Below are positions 1 to 11,879 of a stretch of 64,000 nt of DNA, one piece after another (within the stretch, counting starts at the first letter, position 1; each line of letters opens with the position of its first letter). The stretch comes from Symbiodinium natans. Taxonomy: Eukaryota > Sar > Dinophyceae > Suessiales > Symbiodiniaceae. The stretch lies in the NCBI GenBank assembly GCA_905221605.1, contig CAJNDS010002139.1, forward strand, positions 498,001 through 562,000, given 5' to 3'. A program made the translations under genes and the position numbers. The notes beneath the pieces are model-generated. The model made no database searches and was not told where the DNA came from. It saw only the letters and a list, made by a program, of their open reading frames with translations.

Positions 1-101
1 TTGGGGTTTGGGGTTTAGGGTTTAGGGTTTAGGGTTTAGGGTTTAGGGTTTAGGGTTTAGGGTTTAGGGTTTAGGGTTTAGGGTTTAGGGTTTAGGGTTT
101 A
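1..101. repeat. Telomere-like TTTAGGG array at left edge
   Basis: About 14 tandem TTTAGGG heptamers, starting with two GGGTTTG variants and ending in a C run. The plus strand at a true left chromosome end would read CCCTAAA, so this orientation marks an interstitial array and not the chromosome tip. It matches dozens of other arrays in the window. Confidence 0.9.
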
Positions 102-1700
102 GGCCCCCCCCCCCAGTGAAGAATAGCTCCCTGACGGGGTTTTGGGGTCGTCTACGTCTTAGGGGTCCAAAAGCCAGCCCTGATGAGCCGCGGCCTGATG
201 GACCCTGGGCCCTTGAACCCTAAACCCCCCCCCCCAAATCCTCTGAATCTGGGGTTTAGGGTTTAGGGTTTGGGGTTTAGGGTTTAGGGTTTAGGGTCTA
301 GGGTTTAGGGCTTAGGGCTTAGGGCTTAGGGTTTAGGAGTCCTCCCTCCCCATCAGCCTTAAACCCTCGACCCCAAGCACCCCTGCGTGCCTTCCGCGCG
401 CAATGTCGGAGCCGCCAGCACCAGGAGCTGCCTTCCTCGGGAGGATTCGGGGCTTGGAGGCTTGGGGTTCAGGGCTCGCTGGAGTTAGGGTTTCGGGTTT
501 CGGGTTTCGGGTTTGGGGTTTAGGGTTTCGGGCTTGGGGTTTGGGCTTTTGGGGTAGAAGGTGGTTTAAGGGTTCCGTGGTAGGCATATACTCGGGGGCT
601 TTCCATGGTTTCAGAGTTGAGGCAACCCTCGACAAGTGCTGAAGAGCCTCTAGCCCTAAACCCTAAACCCTACATCCTACTGCCCTAATGCCCTAAACCC
701 GAAACCCTGAAACCCCTTCATTCCCGAACTTTTAATCCGAAGTCCAGACACGGCAGGCTTTAGGATCCAGGGCAAGGCCATGCAGGATCCCTCCCATCAA
801 CACCTATGGGTTTGGGGTTTCGGGTTTAGGGTTTAGGGCTAGGCGGCTAAGCGGCTTAGGATTCAAGCCCTAGATTCCTCAACCTCTGTAAATCCTCGAG
901 TCCCAGCGCCCTCATCCTATAAATTTCCCATGGGGATAAGCAACCCGTACAACCCCCTGAGCCCTGAACCCTAAAACTTACGAGCTCTAGCCCGCTCCAC
1001 ACCCTAAACCCCAAACTAAACCCTCAACCCTTAACCAGCTCCAGCAAAGGCGCTTGTTGCGCTGGCCCTGGACACCGCAGGGGCTCACACATGTGGGGAG
1101 GGGCTAGGGCCTTAGTGTTGACGGTGGAAGGTCCCTATACTATCCTATAGTTGGCGGAGGAAGCAATGAAGGGATCCTTTCTGTAGTGACATTCTCAAGG
1201 GACTTCTTGCCCTTTCTCTGGCCATTTTGGGAGGAGGTTTCGGGCTCCTCTAAATTGCGGACCCTTCCTGGGTCTCTTTTAGTTTTGTATGTGTCTTACA
1301 CATACAAGTTGGGGCATCAACCCTTCCATGGTGCACCGGAAGGAGACGTTGCACAGGGAGCCCGTTTCTTGATCCCTGGCTACCACTGGGGGTCCCAGCT
1401 TACTCTGGTTCCTCGTCATAATTGGTTACAACCCGCGTTTGGGGTACTTACAACCGCCCATTCTAACCCCTAAACCCCCCAACCCGAAAGCCTGAATCCT
1501 AAACCCAAAACCCTAAACCCAAAACCCAAAACTCTAAACCCTAAACCCTAAACCCTAAACCCTAAACCCAGCGAAGCTAGGATTTGGGGGTTCGATGAGC
1601 TGCGCTGCGGGCTTAGGGGTTGAACCCAAGGGTTTGGGATTTACGGTTTAGGGTTTAGGGTTTCGGGGTTTAGGGTTTAGGGTTTAGGTTTTGGGGTTTA
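102..1700. other. Telomere-like repeats and unassigned islands
   Basis: Short unique islands (about 110-230, 345-470, 860-960, 1040-1480, 1570-1640) separated by TTTAGGG/CCCTAAA repeats. This stretch lies downstream of the cyclic-nucleotide-binding exons on the minus strand, so a kinase domain would be expected here if the gene encodes a cGMP-dependent kinase. I could not recognise kinase motifs in any island. The frame at 1186-1473 (+) resembles nothing I know. Confidence 0.4.
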
Positions 1701-1724
1701 GGGTTGTGGGTTTAGGGTTGTGGC

Positions 1725-3835
1725 CTGGATGATCTCGCTCAACGGGCCCAACAGCATGTCGAAAGAGTCACGGTCCAGCACGAGGCACTTGGCGGTGCGC
1801 GACTTCACCTTTGCCAACCCTAAACCCTAAACCCTGGGTCGGGCTTTGGGGTTCAGAAGACTCAGGGTTTATGTAGGGGTTTGGGGGGGGGGGCAGAACT
1901 TTGTTTGGCGTCGTGAGAGACTTCGACTCGTCGACCCAACACTGTTCACCCAGGAAACTCTGCCGCTTCTCTCAGGACAAGGTAACTTCCTGACTCTACT
2001 AGTTCGTAACCTTTATGCAAAAGCCCGTTCGCAGGCCATATTTGCTCATATTAAAATGGAGAGCGACAAACATGAGCGTGAGCTTGTTTAATTGGCCTTT
2101 TGGGCGCTGCATATTTCTCTTTCTGCACTGTGCATTTCTGTACATTTGGTGCTACTGGAATTGAAAGCGAAGCGCGTGAATTCCATCCAGCCTTTTCGTG
2201 ATAGGTGTGTGTATATATACACATACTTTCCAAGGTTCCTTTTGGTCTTTCGGTGAGTTAGGGCTTGGGGCTTGGGGTCTAGGGTCTAGGGCTTTTTGGA
2301 TAAGATTTCAAGGCAAAGGCAAGCTTCTCAAGGCCTGACTATCTACCAGCCAAGTTGCCGTCACCGTAGCGCCACGCTTCTCGTTCTCAAGGAGCGCCTC
2401 AACATCCGCAAAGGGTTGAGGGTTCAGGGGCTTAAGGGTTTTGTGGGATTAGTCTCTTTATGGGTTCGAAGTTTAGGGTTAGGGTATGGGCTTTTAAGGG
2501 TCTTGCTAGGCTTTAAGGGTTCGAGATTTAGGGAGCCAGGATGAATAAGGATCAGGGTTCGGCACCTAAACCCAAGCACAACAAGGGGCTAAGGTAAAGA
2601 TATCCCAGGGCCTACTGGTAGACCTTAAACCTTAAGCCGAAATCGCCAACTTCAATCCTGAACCTCACAGCCTCAAGCCCTAAAGCTAAAACCCCAAAAA
2701 AACCCTACAGACCTAACGCCCTAACCCTAAACCCTAAACCCTAAACCCTAAACCCTGAACCCTAAACCCTAAACCCTGAACCCTGAACGAAGGGCTTCCT
2801 AAAGAAGCTTGTCCAGCCTTCTCACCGAAGAACTGGGCAGTACCCCGGCTGACGCTCGCCTGCCGGGGGCCATCAGAGGGGCTTAGGGTTTAGGGTTTAG
2901 GGTTTAGGGTTTAGTGTTTGGGGTTTAGGGTTTAGGGTTTAGGGTTTAGGGTTTAGTGTTTGGGGTTTAGGGTTTTGGGTTTAGGGTTTAGGGTTTAGGG
3001 TTTAGGGAGCCTTGACTCCAAGACTCACGGGTAGTTAGTCACCAGCAGAGCAAGCCATATCTACCCATATGCACCCTCCCTCAACCCTAACCCCTAACCC
3101 CTAAACCCTAAACCCTAAACCCTAAACCCTAAACCCTAAACCCCTAAACCCCTAAACCCCTAAACCCCTAAACCCCTAAACCCTACACCTTGAGCCCCGA
3201 AGACCTCAATGCGCCCCGACGTGTGGGCGTTTCCAGCCTCCAAGTCCACGGGGCTCCCAAACCCAAAGCCCTCAGCCCCAAGCTCTACACTGTATTCGGC
3301 CCTAAGCCCAAAACCCAAAGCCCTAAACCCTAGCCCTAAACCCTAAACCCTAGCCCTAAACCCTAAACCCTAAACCCTACAGCTTAAACCCTAAACCCTA
3401 AACCCTAAGGGCGTCCATTCAAAGTGGCATGAGGAGCCTGAACCCTGCCTGGATTCTGAGCCCTGGTCTTGAAATCTCACCTGTTTAGGGTTTAGGGGTT
3501 TAGGGTTTAGGGTTTAGGGTTTAGGGTTTAGGGTTTAGGGTTTAGGGTTTAGGGTTTACGGTGAGGCTTTTCTTGTCTAGACTCGTCATAGACGGGGGGT
3601 GGGTAGCCATAGGGTTCTACTAAACATATCGGGATTAAGGATGAGGGTTCAGCAGATAGGGGATAGCGTTCGGCTTTTTGAACACGGGATCTTGGAAAGC
3701 ATTTCCGTCTCCAGGGTTTAGGGTTTAGGGTTTAGGGTTTGGGGTTTGGGGTTTAGGGTTTAGGGTTTAGGATCCTTGGTTTTCTGCCTCCAGGGTGTTG
3801 AGGACCGTGTTGTCCTTCACGATGTCCACAGTGCC
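1725..3835 (-). CDS. Cyclic-nucleotide-binding domain protein (PKG-like), partial, 4 exons
   Basis: Four minus-strand exons joined in phase: 3788-3835, 2818-2859, 2365-2397 and 1725-1808. They give 69 residues with the order of a cyclic-nucleotide-binding domain: the GTVDIVKDNTVLNTLE strands, then RGTAQFFGEKALL, which matches the FGE-x-ALL phosphate-binding cassette, then NEKRGATV, which supplies the cassette arginine, then CLVLDRDSFDMLLGPLSEII, the C-terminal helix typical of cGMP-dependent protein kinases. In known family members this domain binds cAMP or cGMP and gates a kinase or channel. Donors are GC (after 3788), GC (after 2818), GT (after 2365) and probably GC (after 1725); all acceptors are AG. 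The introns (556, 420 and 928 bp) are largely TTTAGGG/CCCTAAA repeats. The N-terminal part and any kinase domain were not found. The domain call is firm; the full-length identity is inferred. Confidence 0.8.
1846..2300. other. Intron or unassigned DNA, no gene recognised
   Basis: Lies between the exons at 1725-1808 and 2365-2397, so it is inferred to be intron. It holds an open frame at 1846-2091 (+) with no recognisable similarity. It is less GC-rich than the exons and carries no tandem heptamers. Confidence 0.4.
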
Positions 3836-4187
3836 CTGGCACAAGGGAAAGAACCAGAGGAGCCCAAAGAACCTTAGGGTGTTGGGGTTTAGGGTTCAGG
3901 GTTTAGGGTTTAGGGCTTAGGGTTTAGGGTTTAGGGGTTAGGGTTTAGGGTTTAGGGGGTGGTTTAGGGTTTTGGGTTTTGCGGTTGAGGCGAAGAATAA
4001 CAAGCTCAGTCTTCTCACATAGGCCTTAGTCTGCAGAATGCCAGGCTACCCAACATACCCGAACCTAACGAAACACCGCAGAACTTTGGCAAGGGTGGCT
4101 TCGTAACCCAGCTGGCTTTTCATGAAAACCCTAAACCCTAAACCCTCAACCCTAAACCCTACACCCAAACCCCCCCCCCGTGTGCAG

Positions 4188-4295
4188 CTTAAATAGGGTT
4201 TATTTGGAAGCTGGCACTCGTGTTCACAAGAGGAAAAAAGGCCCCAAAACGTATACTTATTTACAAGAGCCAACTTCCAAATAGACCCTATTTTA
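4188..4295. mobile_element. Hairpin element (MITE candidate)
   Basis: Imperfect terminal inverted repeats: the left arm (4188-4213) reads CTTAAATAGGGTTTATTTGG and on to AAGCTG, and the right arm (about 4269-4295) is its near reverse complement (CCAACTTCCAAATAGACCC). About 55 bp of loop sequence lies between. The left arm has an exact 26-bp inverted copy at 11608-11633. Confidence 0.6.
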
Positions 4296-4319
4296 GGTCC
4301 TAGGGGGGGTCCCAGGCCT

Positions 4320-5560
4320 GAATTAAATATGAAGGCCCCGATTTAAATATGAATATTTAATTCTGGAGCTTCATATTTAAATTATTTAATTCGGGCCCGG
4401 GAATTAAATAATTTAAATAATTTAAATAATTTAAATAATTTAAATAATTTAAATAATTTAAATAATTTAAATCCTGGAGGGGGGGGGGGGGCGGGCCTCC
4501 TCCCGCAGGAGGAATTAAATAATTTAAATATGAAGGCCCCGAATTAAATATTAATATTTAATTCGGAGCCTTCATATTTAAATTATTTAATTCTTCCTGC
4601 GGGAGGAGGCCCGCCCCCCCCCCTCCAGGATTTAAATTATTTAAATTATTTAAATTATTTAAATTATTTAATTCCCGGGCCCGATTTAAATAATTTAAAT
4701 ATGAAGGCCACGATTTAAATATGACTATTTAATTCGGGAGCTTCATATTTAAATTATGTAATTCGGGCCCGGGAATTAAATAATTTAAAATAATTTAAAT
4801 CCTGGAGGGGGGGGGGCGGGCCTCCTCCCGCAGGAAGAATTAAATAATTTAAATATGAAGGCCCCGAATTAAATATTAATATTTAATTCGGGGCCTTCAT
4901 ATTTAAATTATTTAATTCTTCCTGCGGGAGGAGGCCCGGCCCCCCCCCCTCCAGGATTTAAATTATTTAAATTATTTAAATCATTTAAATTATTTAAATT
5001 ATTTAAATCATTTAAATTATTTAATTCCCGGGCCCGATTTAAATAATTTAAATATGAAGCTCCCGAATTAAATATTCATATTTAAATCGTGGCCTTCATA
5101 TTTAAATTATTTAAATCGGGCCCGAGAATTAAATAATTTAAATAATTTAAATAATTTAAATCCGGGAGGGGGGGGGGGGCCGGGCCTCCTTTTGCAGGAG
5201 GAATTAAATAATTTAAATATGAAGGCCCCGAATTAAATATTCATATTTAAATCGAGGCCTTCATATTTAAATTATTTAATTCCTCCTGGGGGAGGAGGCC
5301 CGCCCCCCCCCCTCCAGGATTTACATTATTTAAATTATTTAAATTATTTAATTCCCGGGCCCGATTTAAATAATTTAAATATGAAGGCCACGATTTAAAT
5401 ATGAATATTTAATTCGGGAGCTTCATATTTAAATTATTTAAATCGGGCCCGGCCCACCGGGCCCCCTCCCTCTCCCAGAATTAAATAATTTAAATAATTT
5501 AAATCCTGAACACCCCTTTCGGATTGAAATTATATAAATTATTTAATTCCGGGGGGGGGG
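4320..5560. repeat. AT-rich palindrome array (ATTTAAAT blocks)
   Basis: Repeated inverted units made of ATTTAAATTATTT blocks, G-tracts with CGGGCCTCCTCCCGCAGG and their complements. Near-perfect palindromes span about 4441-4650, 4790-4985 and 5150-5345, with centres near ATTAATAT or ATTCATAT. No coding frame is present. Confidence 0.85.
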
Positions 5561-5584
5561 GCCTGGTCGGGCCTGCCCCCCCCC

Positions 5585-5928
5585 GATTTAGTATCGGGGA
5601 ATTGAAAGATTGATTTCATGTCAATGTCCAGGGGCCCGATTTGGCCAAATTTTGCCGGGCAGCCTCCGGTCAAAATTTGGCCAAATCGAGCCGCGCCTTT
5701 CTGAAGGCCCGAGATTATTTTAAACTATCGCGGCTCGATTTGGCCAAATTTTGCCGGGCAGCCTCCGGGCTAAATTTGGCCAAATCGGGCTGCCCTTCGT
5801 ATGCCATGAGAAATGCGCGGCTCGATTTGGCCAAATTTTGCCCGGAGGCTGCCCGGCAAAATTTGGCCAAATCGGGCCCCTGGACATTGAAATGAAATCA
5901 ATTTTTCATTCCCCGATACTAAATCACG
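5585..5928. repeat. Nested inverted repeat with GATTTGGCCAAATTTTGCC units
   Basis: Outer arms (about 5585-5645 and 5870-5928) are reverse complements containing ATGTCCAGGGGCCCGATTTGG. Inside, GATTTGGCCAAATTTTGCCG and its complement alternate several times. The open frame at 5641-5895 (+) is a by-product of this repeat. Confidence 0.7.
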
Positions 5929-6114
5929 AGCCCGGGCCTCCCCCTCAACACTAAATTACGAGCCCGGGCCTCCCCCCAATACTGAATTACGAGCACGGGC
6001 CTCCCCCCAATACTAAAGTACGAGCCGGGGAATTAAATAATTTAAATGCCCGGACGCCCCCCCTGGGGTATTTAAATTATTTAAGTTATTTAATTCCTGA
6101 CCCCCCAACCCCGA

Positions 6115-7425
6115 CCCGCAAATGTTGTTCCTACCCTTTTCCGTTGTGTGTGGTATTTGCAGGACTTTTGCAGGGTGCCAAGGGGATCCCGGCAAATTTT
6201 GACCCGCAAATGTTGTTCCTACCCTTTTCCGTTGTGTGTGGTATTTGCAGGACTTTTGCAGGGTGCCAAGGGGATCCCGGCAAATTTTGACCCGCAAATG
6301 TTGTTCCTACCCTTTTTCGTTTTGTGTGGTATTTGCACGACTTTTGCAGGGTGCCAAGGGAATCCCGGCAAATTTTGACTCGCAAATGTTGTTCCTACAC
6401 TATTCCGATTTGTGTGGCATTTGCAGGGCTTTCGCAGGGTGCCAAGGGGATCCCGGCAAATTTTGACCCGCAAATGTTGTTCCTACCCTTTTCCGTTTTG
6501 TGTAGCATTTGCAGGACTTTTGCAGGGTGCCAAGGGGATCCCGGCAAATTTTGACCCGCAAATGTTGTTCCTACCCTTTTTCGTTTTGTGTGGTATTTGC
6601 AGGACTTTTGCAGGGTGCCAAGGGAATCCCGGCAAATTTTGACCCGCAAATGTTGTTCCTACCCTATTCCCGTTTGTGTGGCATTTGCAGGACTTTTGCA
6701 GGGTGCCAAGGGGATCCCGGCAAATTTTGACCCGCAAACGCTGTTCCTACCCTTTTCCGTTTTGTGTGGCATTTGCAGGACTTTTGCAGGGTGCCAAGGG
6801 GATCCCGGCAAATTTCGACCCGCAAATGTTGTTCCTACCCTTTTTCGTTTTGTGTGGCATTTGCAGGACTTTTGCAGGGTGCCAAGGGGATCCCGGCAAA
6901 TTTTGACCCGCAAATGTTGTCCCTACCCTTTTCCGTTTTGTGTGGTATTTGCAGGACTTTTGCAGGGTGCCAAGGGGATCCCGGCAAATTTTGACCCGCA
7001 AATGTTGTTCCTACCCTTTTCCGTTTTGTGTGGTATTTGCAGGACTTTTGCAGGGTGCCAAGGGGATCCCGGCAAATTTTGACCCGCAAATGTTGTTCCT
7101 ACCCTTTCCGTTTTGTGTGGTATTTGCAGGACTTTTGCAGGGTGCCAAGGGGATCCCGGCAAATTTTGACCCGCAAATGTTGTTCCTACCCTTTTCCGTT
7201 TTGTGTGGCATTTGCAGGACTTTTGCAGGGTGCCAAGGGAATCCCGGCAAATTTTGACCCGCAAAGTTGTTCCTACCCTTTTCCGTTTTGTGTGGTATTT
7301 GCAGGACTTTTCCAGGGTGCCAAGGGAATCCCGGCAAATTTTGACCGGCAAAGTTGTTCCTACCCTTTTCCGTTTTGTGTGGTATTTGCAGGACTTTTGC
7401 AGGGTGCCAAGGGGAACCCGGTCTC
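6115..7425. repeat. 88-bp tandem array, about 15 copies
   Basis: A unit containing GCAAATGTTGTTCCTACCC, then TTTGTGTGGTATTTGCAGGA and GTGCCAAGGGGATCCCGGC, repeats every 88 bp; the last copies are 1-2 bp shorter. Open frames cover both strands, but 88 is not a multiple of three, so the frame changes each copy and no protein is implied. Each unit carries a TTTGCAG acceptor-like site. Confidence 0.95.
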
Positions 7426-7429
7426 CTGT

Positions 7430-10400
7430 CTTCATTTCTCCTCCATGATTTTCATTGCTCTTCCCATGAAAATTGCTTCCTTTTGATCTCTCCTCTCTCC
7501 TTTCTCTCTCCCTTCTCTTCTCTTGTTCTCTTTTGAATCTCAAAATCACACCAAAGGAAGCTTCTTTTCCTTATTGAATGAAAAAGAAAAACAAGAAAAG
7601 AGATAGGTAAAGACACTGAAGAGCTCCACTGCCTATTGTTTCATTCCCTTTCCTCTCTTTCTATGTGTTGTTTCCTTGTCGTTTCAGAAAGCTAGCAAAA
7701 TAAGAGCAAGGGGGCTTCCTGAAGAGGAGAGAGGGCACCGATTTTTTAATTATAGAGGGGAAAGCGAGAGACAAGGAAGGGAGAGATGATAGATAAAGAA
7801 GAGTGCTATCCGTCTCCTTGTTTCTTGTGTCTTCTCTTCTTTTCAGTTCATCATATTCCTCTTTTCGGCCTGTCTCTTCTGCTCTTTTCCTTACCCTTCT
7901 CCTTTTCAAGTTCTTCCAATTTAGTTTTTCTGTTTCGAAAAGAAAGAGGGAAGGGAGAGAGAAGGGCGAGAGGATAGATAAAGAAGAGTGCCATCTTCTT
8001 TGCGCCTTGTTTTGTCTCTCCATCTTCTTTGTTCATCTCTCTTCTATTCTTTTCTGGGCTCTTCCCATTAGAATTGTGTTCCTTTTATCTCTCCTCTCTC
8101 CTTCCTTTCCTTGTCTTCTCCTGTTCCCCTTTAAATGACAAAAACACAAGAAAGGAAGAAGAGGGGAATGGAGGCCCTTTTCCGGTATTCTCCTGTTGCA
8201 ATGAATAAGGAAAAGAGCATAGGAGATAAGGAAGGGAATTGAAAAGAAAATGGGCGATCGGGTGTCCTTTTTGCTAGTTTTCTGCATCTTCAAGGAAGAA
8301 AAAAGGACACCCACCCAAGAAGGAAAAGTAACTTAAGAGATAGGGAGGAAATTGAAGAGCTCCTCTCTTTACCTAGTCATTCCCTGTCCTCTCTTCTTAT
8401 CTGTTGTTTGTCTTATTCGCTTCAAAAAGCAAAATAAGGGAAAGGCGATTTCCTGAAGAGGAAGAAGGGCGCCTACCTGTGAATAGCAAGATTGATTTTT
8501 TCTAATTAGGGAGAGACCTGCCCCGCCTGAGCCTCCCTGGCCTGCTTGTTGTGGCCACATACAGTTGCGCTTCCAGCAAAATGGCATCCTTGTTATCTCG
8601 TCTCACTTCTCTTTCCCTTCTCTCCTTCTGTTTCCTTTTGACTGATAAACCACAAGAAAGGAACTTGTGTGATAAGGCAGTGGAAGGGTAAGCAGAGGGT
8701 GACTCCTGGCGCGTGGACCGGTCCATACTTCATCATACCCCTCCTCTCGGCCTATCTCTTCTGTTCCTTTCCTTACCCTGCTCCTTCTCATAGTTCTTCC
8801 TTTTTGTTTTCTTATTTCGAAAAGAAAGAGGGAAGGGAGAGAGAAGGGAGAGAGGATAGATAAAGAAGAGTGCCATCTTCTCTGCGCCTTGTTTTGTCTC
8901 TCCCACTTCTCTATTCATCTCTCTTCTATTCTTTTCTTTGCTCTTCCCATTAACAATGCAATCCTTTTGTCTCTCCTCTCTCCTTCTCTCTCCCTTCTCT
9001 TCTCCTGTTCCCCTTTAAATGACACAAGCGCAAGAAAGGAAGAACAAGAGGGGAATGGAGGCCATGTTCCTTTCTTTTCCAATGGATGGGGAAAGCGAGC
9101 GGGGTTGGCTCCTTGTCCGTAGACCCTCCCCATGCTGCAGCAAATCCCTCCTCTCGCCCTATCGCCTCTGTTCTTTTCCTTGTTCCCAAACATAAAAAAC
9201 GGGTTCCTTTACATGTTCATCGTTCTTCCTTTTGTTTTTATTTGAAAGGGAAAGATAAGAAAGAGAGGAAAGAAGAAAACGAGCACCATCTTCTCTTTGC
9301 CTGATTTTGCACCTCCCTCTCCTGTCTTCATTTCTCTTCCATGATTTTCATTGCTCTTCCCATGAAAATTGCTTCCTTTTGATCTCTCCTCTCCCCTTTC
9401 TCTCTCCCTTCTCTTCTCTTGTTCTCTTTTGAATCTCAAAATCACACCAAAGGAAGCTTCTTTGAATTGAAAAGAAAATGGGCGATCGGGTGTCCTTTTT
9501 GCTAGTTTTCTGCATATTCAAGGAAGAAAAAAGGACACCCGCCCAAGAAGGACAAGTAACTTAAGAGATAGGGAGGAAATTGAAGAGCTCCTCTCTTTAC
9601 CTAGTCATTCCCTGTCCTCTCTTATTATCTGTTGTTTGTCTTATTCGCTTCAAAAAGCAAAATAAGGGAAAGGCGATTTCCTGAAGAGGAAGAAGGGCGC
9701 CTACCTGTGAATAGCAAGATTGATTTTTTCTAATTAGTGAGAGACTTGCCCCGCCTGAGCCTCCCTGGCCTGCTTGTTGTGGCCACATACAGTTGCGCTT
9801 CCAGCAAAATGGCATCCTTGTTATCTCGTCTCACTTCTCTTTCCCTTCTCTCCTTCTGTTTCCTTTTGACTGATAAACCACAAGAAAGGAACTTGTGTGA
9901 TAAGGCAGTGGAAGGGTAAGCAGAGGGTGACTCCTGGCGCGTGGACCGGTCCATACTTCATCATACCCCTCCTCTCGACCTATCTCTTCTGTTCCTTTCC
10001 TTACCCTTCTCCTTCTCATAGTCCTTCCTTTTTGTTTTCTTATTTCGAAAATAAAGAGGGAAGGGAGAGAGAAGGGAGAGAGGATAGATAAAGAAGAGTG
10101 CCATCTTCTCTGCGCCTTGTTTTGTCTCTCCCACTTCTCTATTCATCTCTCTTCTATTCTTTTCTTTGCTCTTCCCATTAACAATGCAATCCTTTTGTCT
10201 CTCCTCTCTCCTTCTCTTTCCCTTCTCTTCTCCTGTTCCCCTTTAAATGACAAAAGCGCAAGAAAGGAAGAACAAGAGGGGAATGGAGGCCATGCTCCTT
10301 TCTTTTCCAATGGATGGGGAAAGCGAGCGGGGTTGGCTCCTTGTCCGTAGACCCTCCCCATGCTGCAGCAAATCCCTCCTCTCGCCCTATCGCCTCTGTT

Positions 10401-11560
10401 CTTTTCCTTGTTCCCAAACGGAAAAAGAAAACGGGTTCCTTTACATGTTCATTGTTCTTCCTTTTGTTCTTATTTGAAAGGGAAAGATAAGAAAGAGAGG
10501 AAAGAAGAAAACGAGTCTTCTCTTTGCCTGATTTTGCACCTCCCTCTCCTGTCTTCATTTCTCTTCCATGATTTTCATTGCTCTTCCCATGAAAATTGCT
10601 TCCTTTTGATCTCTCCTCTCTCCTTTCTCTCTCCCTTCTCTTCTCTTGTTCTCTTTTAAATCTCAAAATCACACCAAAGGAAGCTTCTTTTCCTTATTGA
10701 ATGAAAAAGAAAAAGAAGAAAAGAGATAGGTAAAGACACTGAAGAGCTCCACTGCCTATTGTTTCATTCCCTTTCCTCTCTTTCTATGTGTTGTTTCCCT
10801 TGTTGTTTCAGAAAGCTAGCAAAATAAGGGCAAGGGGGCTTCCTGAAGAGGAGAGGGCACCTATTTGTTTTAATTATAGAGGGAAAAGCGAGAGACAAGG
10901 AAGGGAGAGATGATAGATAAAGAAGAGTGCTATCCGTCTCCTTGTTTCTTGTGTCTTCTCTTCTTTTCAGTACCCCTCCAGAAAATTCAAATGGCCTCCT
11001 TGTTGTCTCTCCTCTCTCACTTCCCTTGCCCTTCTCTCCTTCTGTTACATTTTAACTAATAAAACACAAGAAAGGAACTTGTATGATAAAGCAGTGGAAG
11101 GGTAAGCAGAGGGTGACTCCTTGCGCGTGGACCTTGCCCATACTTCATCATATCCCTCTTTTCGGCCTGTCTCTTCTGCTCTTTTCATTACCCTTCTCCT
11201 TTTCAAGTTCTTCCTTTTTAGTTTTTCTGTTTCGAAAAGAAAGAGGGAAGGGAGAGAGAAGGGAGAGAGGATAGATAAAGAAGAGTGCCATCTTCTTTGC
11301 GCCTTGTTTTGTCTCTCCATCTTCTTTGTTCATCTCTCTTCTATTCTTTTCTTGGCTCTTCCCATTAAAATTGTGTTCCTTTTATCTCTCCTCTCTCCTT
11401 CTCTTTCCCTTCTCTTCTCCTGTTCCCCTTTAAATGACAAAAACACAAGAAAGGAAGAACAAGAGGGGAATGGAGGCCCTTTTCCTGTATTCTCCTGTTG
11501 CAATGAATAAGAAAAAAGGATAGGAGATAAGGAAGGGAATTGAGGAGCTCCTTTCGCTAC
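7430..11560. repeat. Polypyrimidine-rich duplicated region
   Basis: Strongly strand-biased TCTC/TTCC-rich DNA. A segment beginning at about 8238 is repeated from about 9466 with a 1228-bp offset and near identity. The flanking parts (about 7420-8240 and 10530-11540) also match each other. The open frames here are low-complexity and recur in both copies; none looks like a gene. Confidence 0.85.
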
Positions 11561-11635
11561 TTTCTTATGCCCTTTCCTTTGTATCTACCACACAAAAACA
11601 CGACTCTCAGCTTCCAAATAAACCCTATTTAAGCC

Positions 11636-11729
11636 ACCCACCCCCCCCTCCCCCCCCCCCCCCCCTCCCACCCCCCCCCTCCCCCCCCCCTCCCCCTCCC
11701 CCCCCCCCCCCCCTCCCCCCCCCCCCCCA
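11636..11729. repeat. C-rich homopolymeric tract
   Basis: About 90 bases of nearly pure C with scattered T and A, directly outside the right arm of the 26-bp inverted repeat. Confidence 0.9.
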
Positions 11730-11774
11730 AATCATGTATGCCAAACATCATGGTCAAGATTCCCACTTACGAAT

Positions 11775-11877
11775 GGACTGTTGTGAGGCCATAAGTTTAA
11801 AGTTGTAAGCGTTCACTAACCCCTAAACCTTATTAAATGACTGAAAACTACCCAACAACTCCGCCTCACAACAGTCC
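11775..11877. mobile_element. 103-bp MITE-like element
   Basis: Perfect 15-bp terminal inverted repeats (GGACTGTTGTGAGGC at 11775-11789 and its complement at 11863-11877). The interior has no coding capacity. Confidence 0.6.
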
Positions 11878-11879
11878 TT

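Larger units (their letters stand above)
4188..11633. repeat. 7.4-kb block bounded by an exact 26-bp inverted repeat
   Basis: The 26 bases at 4188-4213 recur as a perfect reverse complement at 11608-11633. C-rich tracts lie just outside both ends (about 4170-4180 and 11636-11729). The interior is entirely repetitive: palindromic AT-rich DNA, an 88-bp array and polypyrimidine duplications. No transposase frame was seen. It may be one large element, or two copies of a small hairpin element flanking a repeat-rich region. Confidence 0.5.

Noticed and set aside
1-101. Chromosome-end telomere
   Set aside because: The plus strand reads TTTAGGG from the left edge inward, which is the wrong orientation for a left chromosome end, and identical arrays occur throughout the window.
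6115-7425. CRISPR array or repeat protein gene
   Set aside because: The 88-bp units have no distinct spacers, and 88 is not a multiple of three, so neither model fits.
7661-11510. Many 60-160 codon ORFs in the polypyrimidine region
   Set aside because: Low-complexity products repeated in duplicated DNA, open on both strands, with no splice or domain context.
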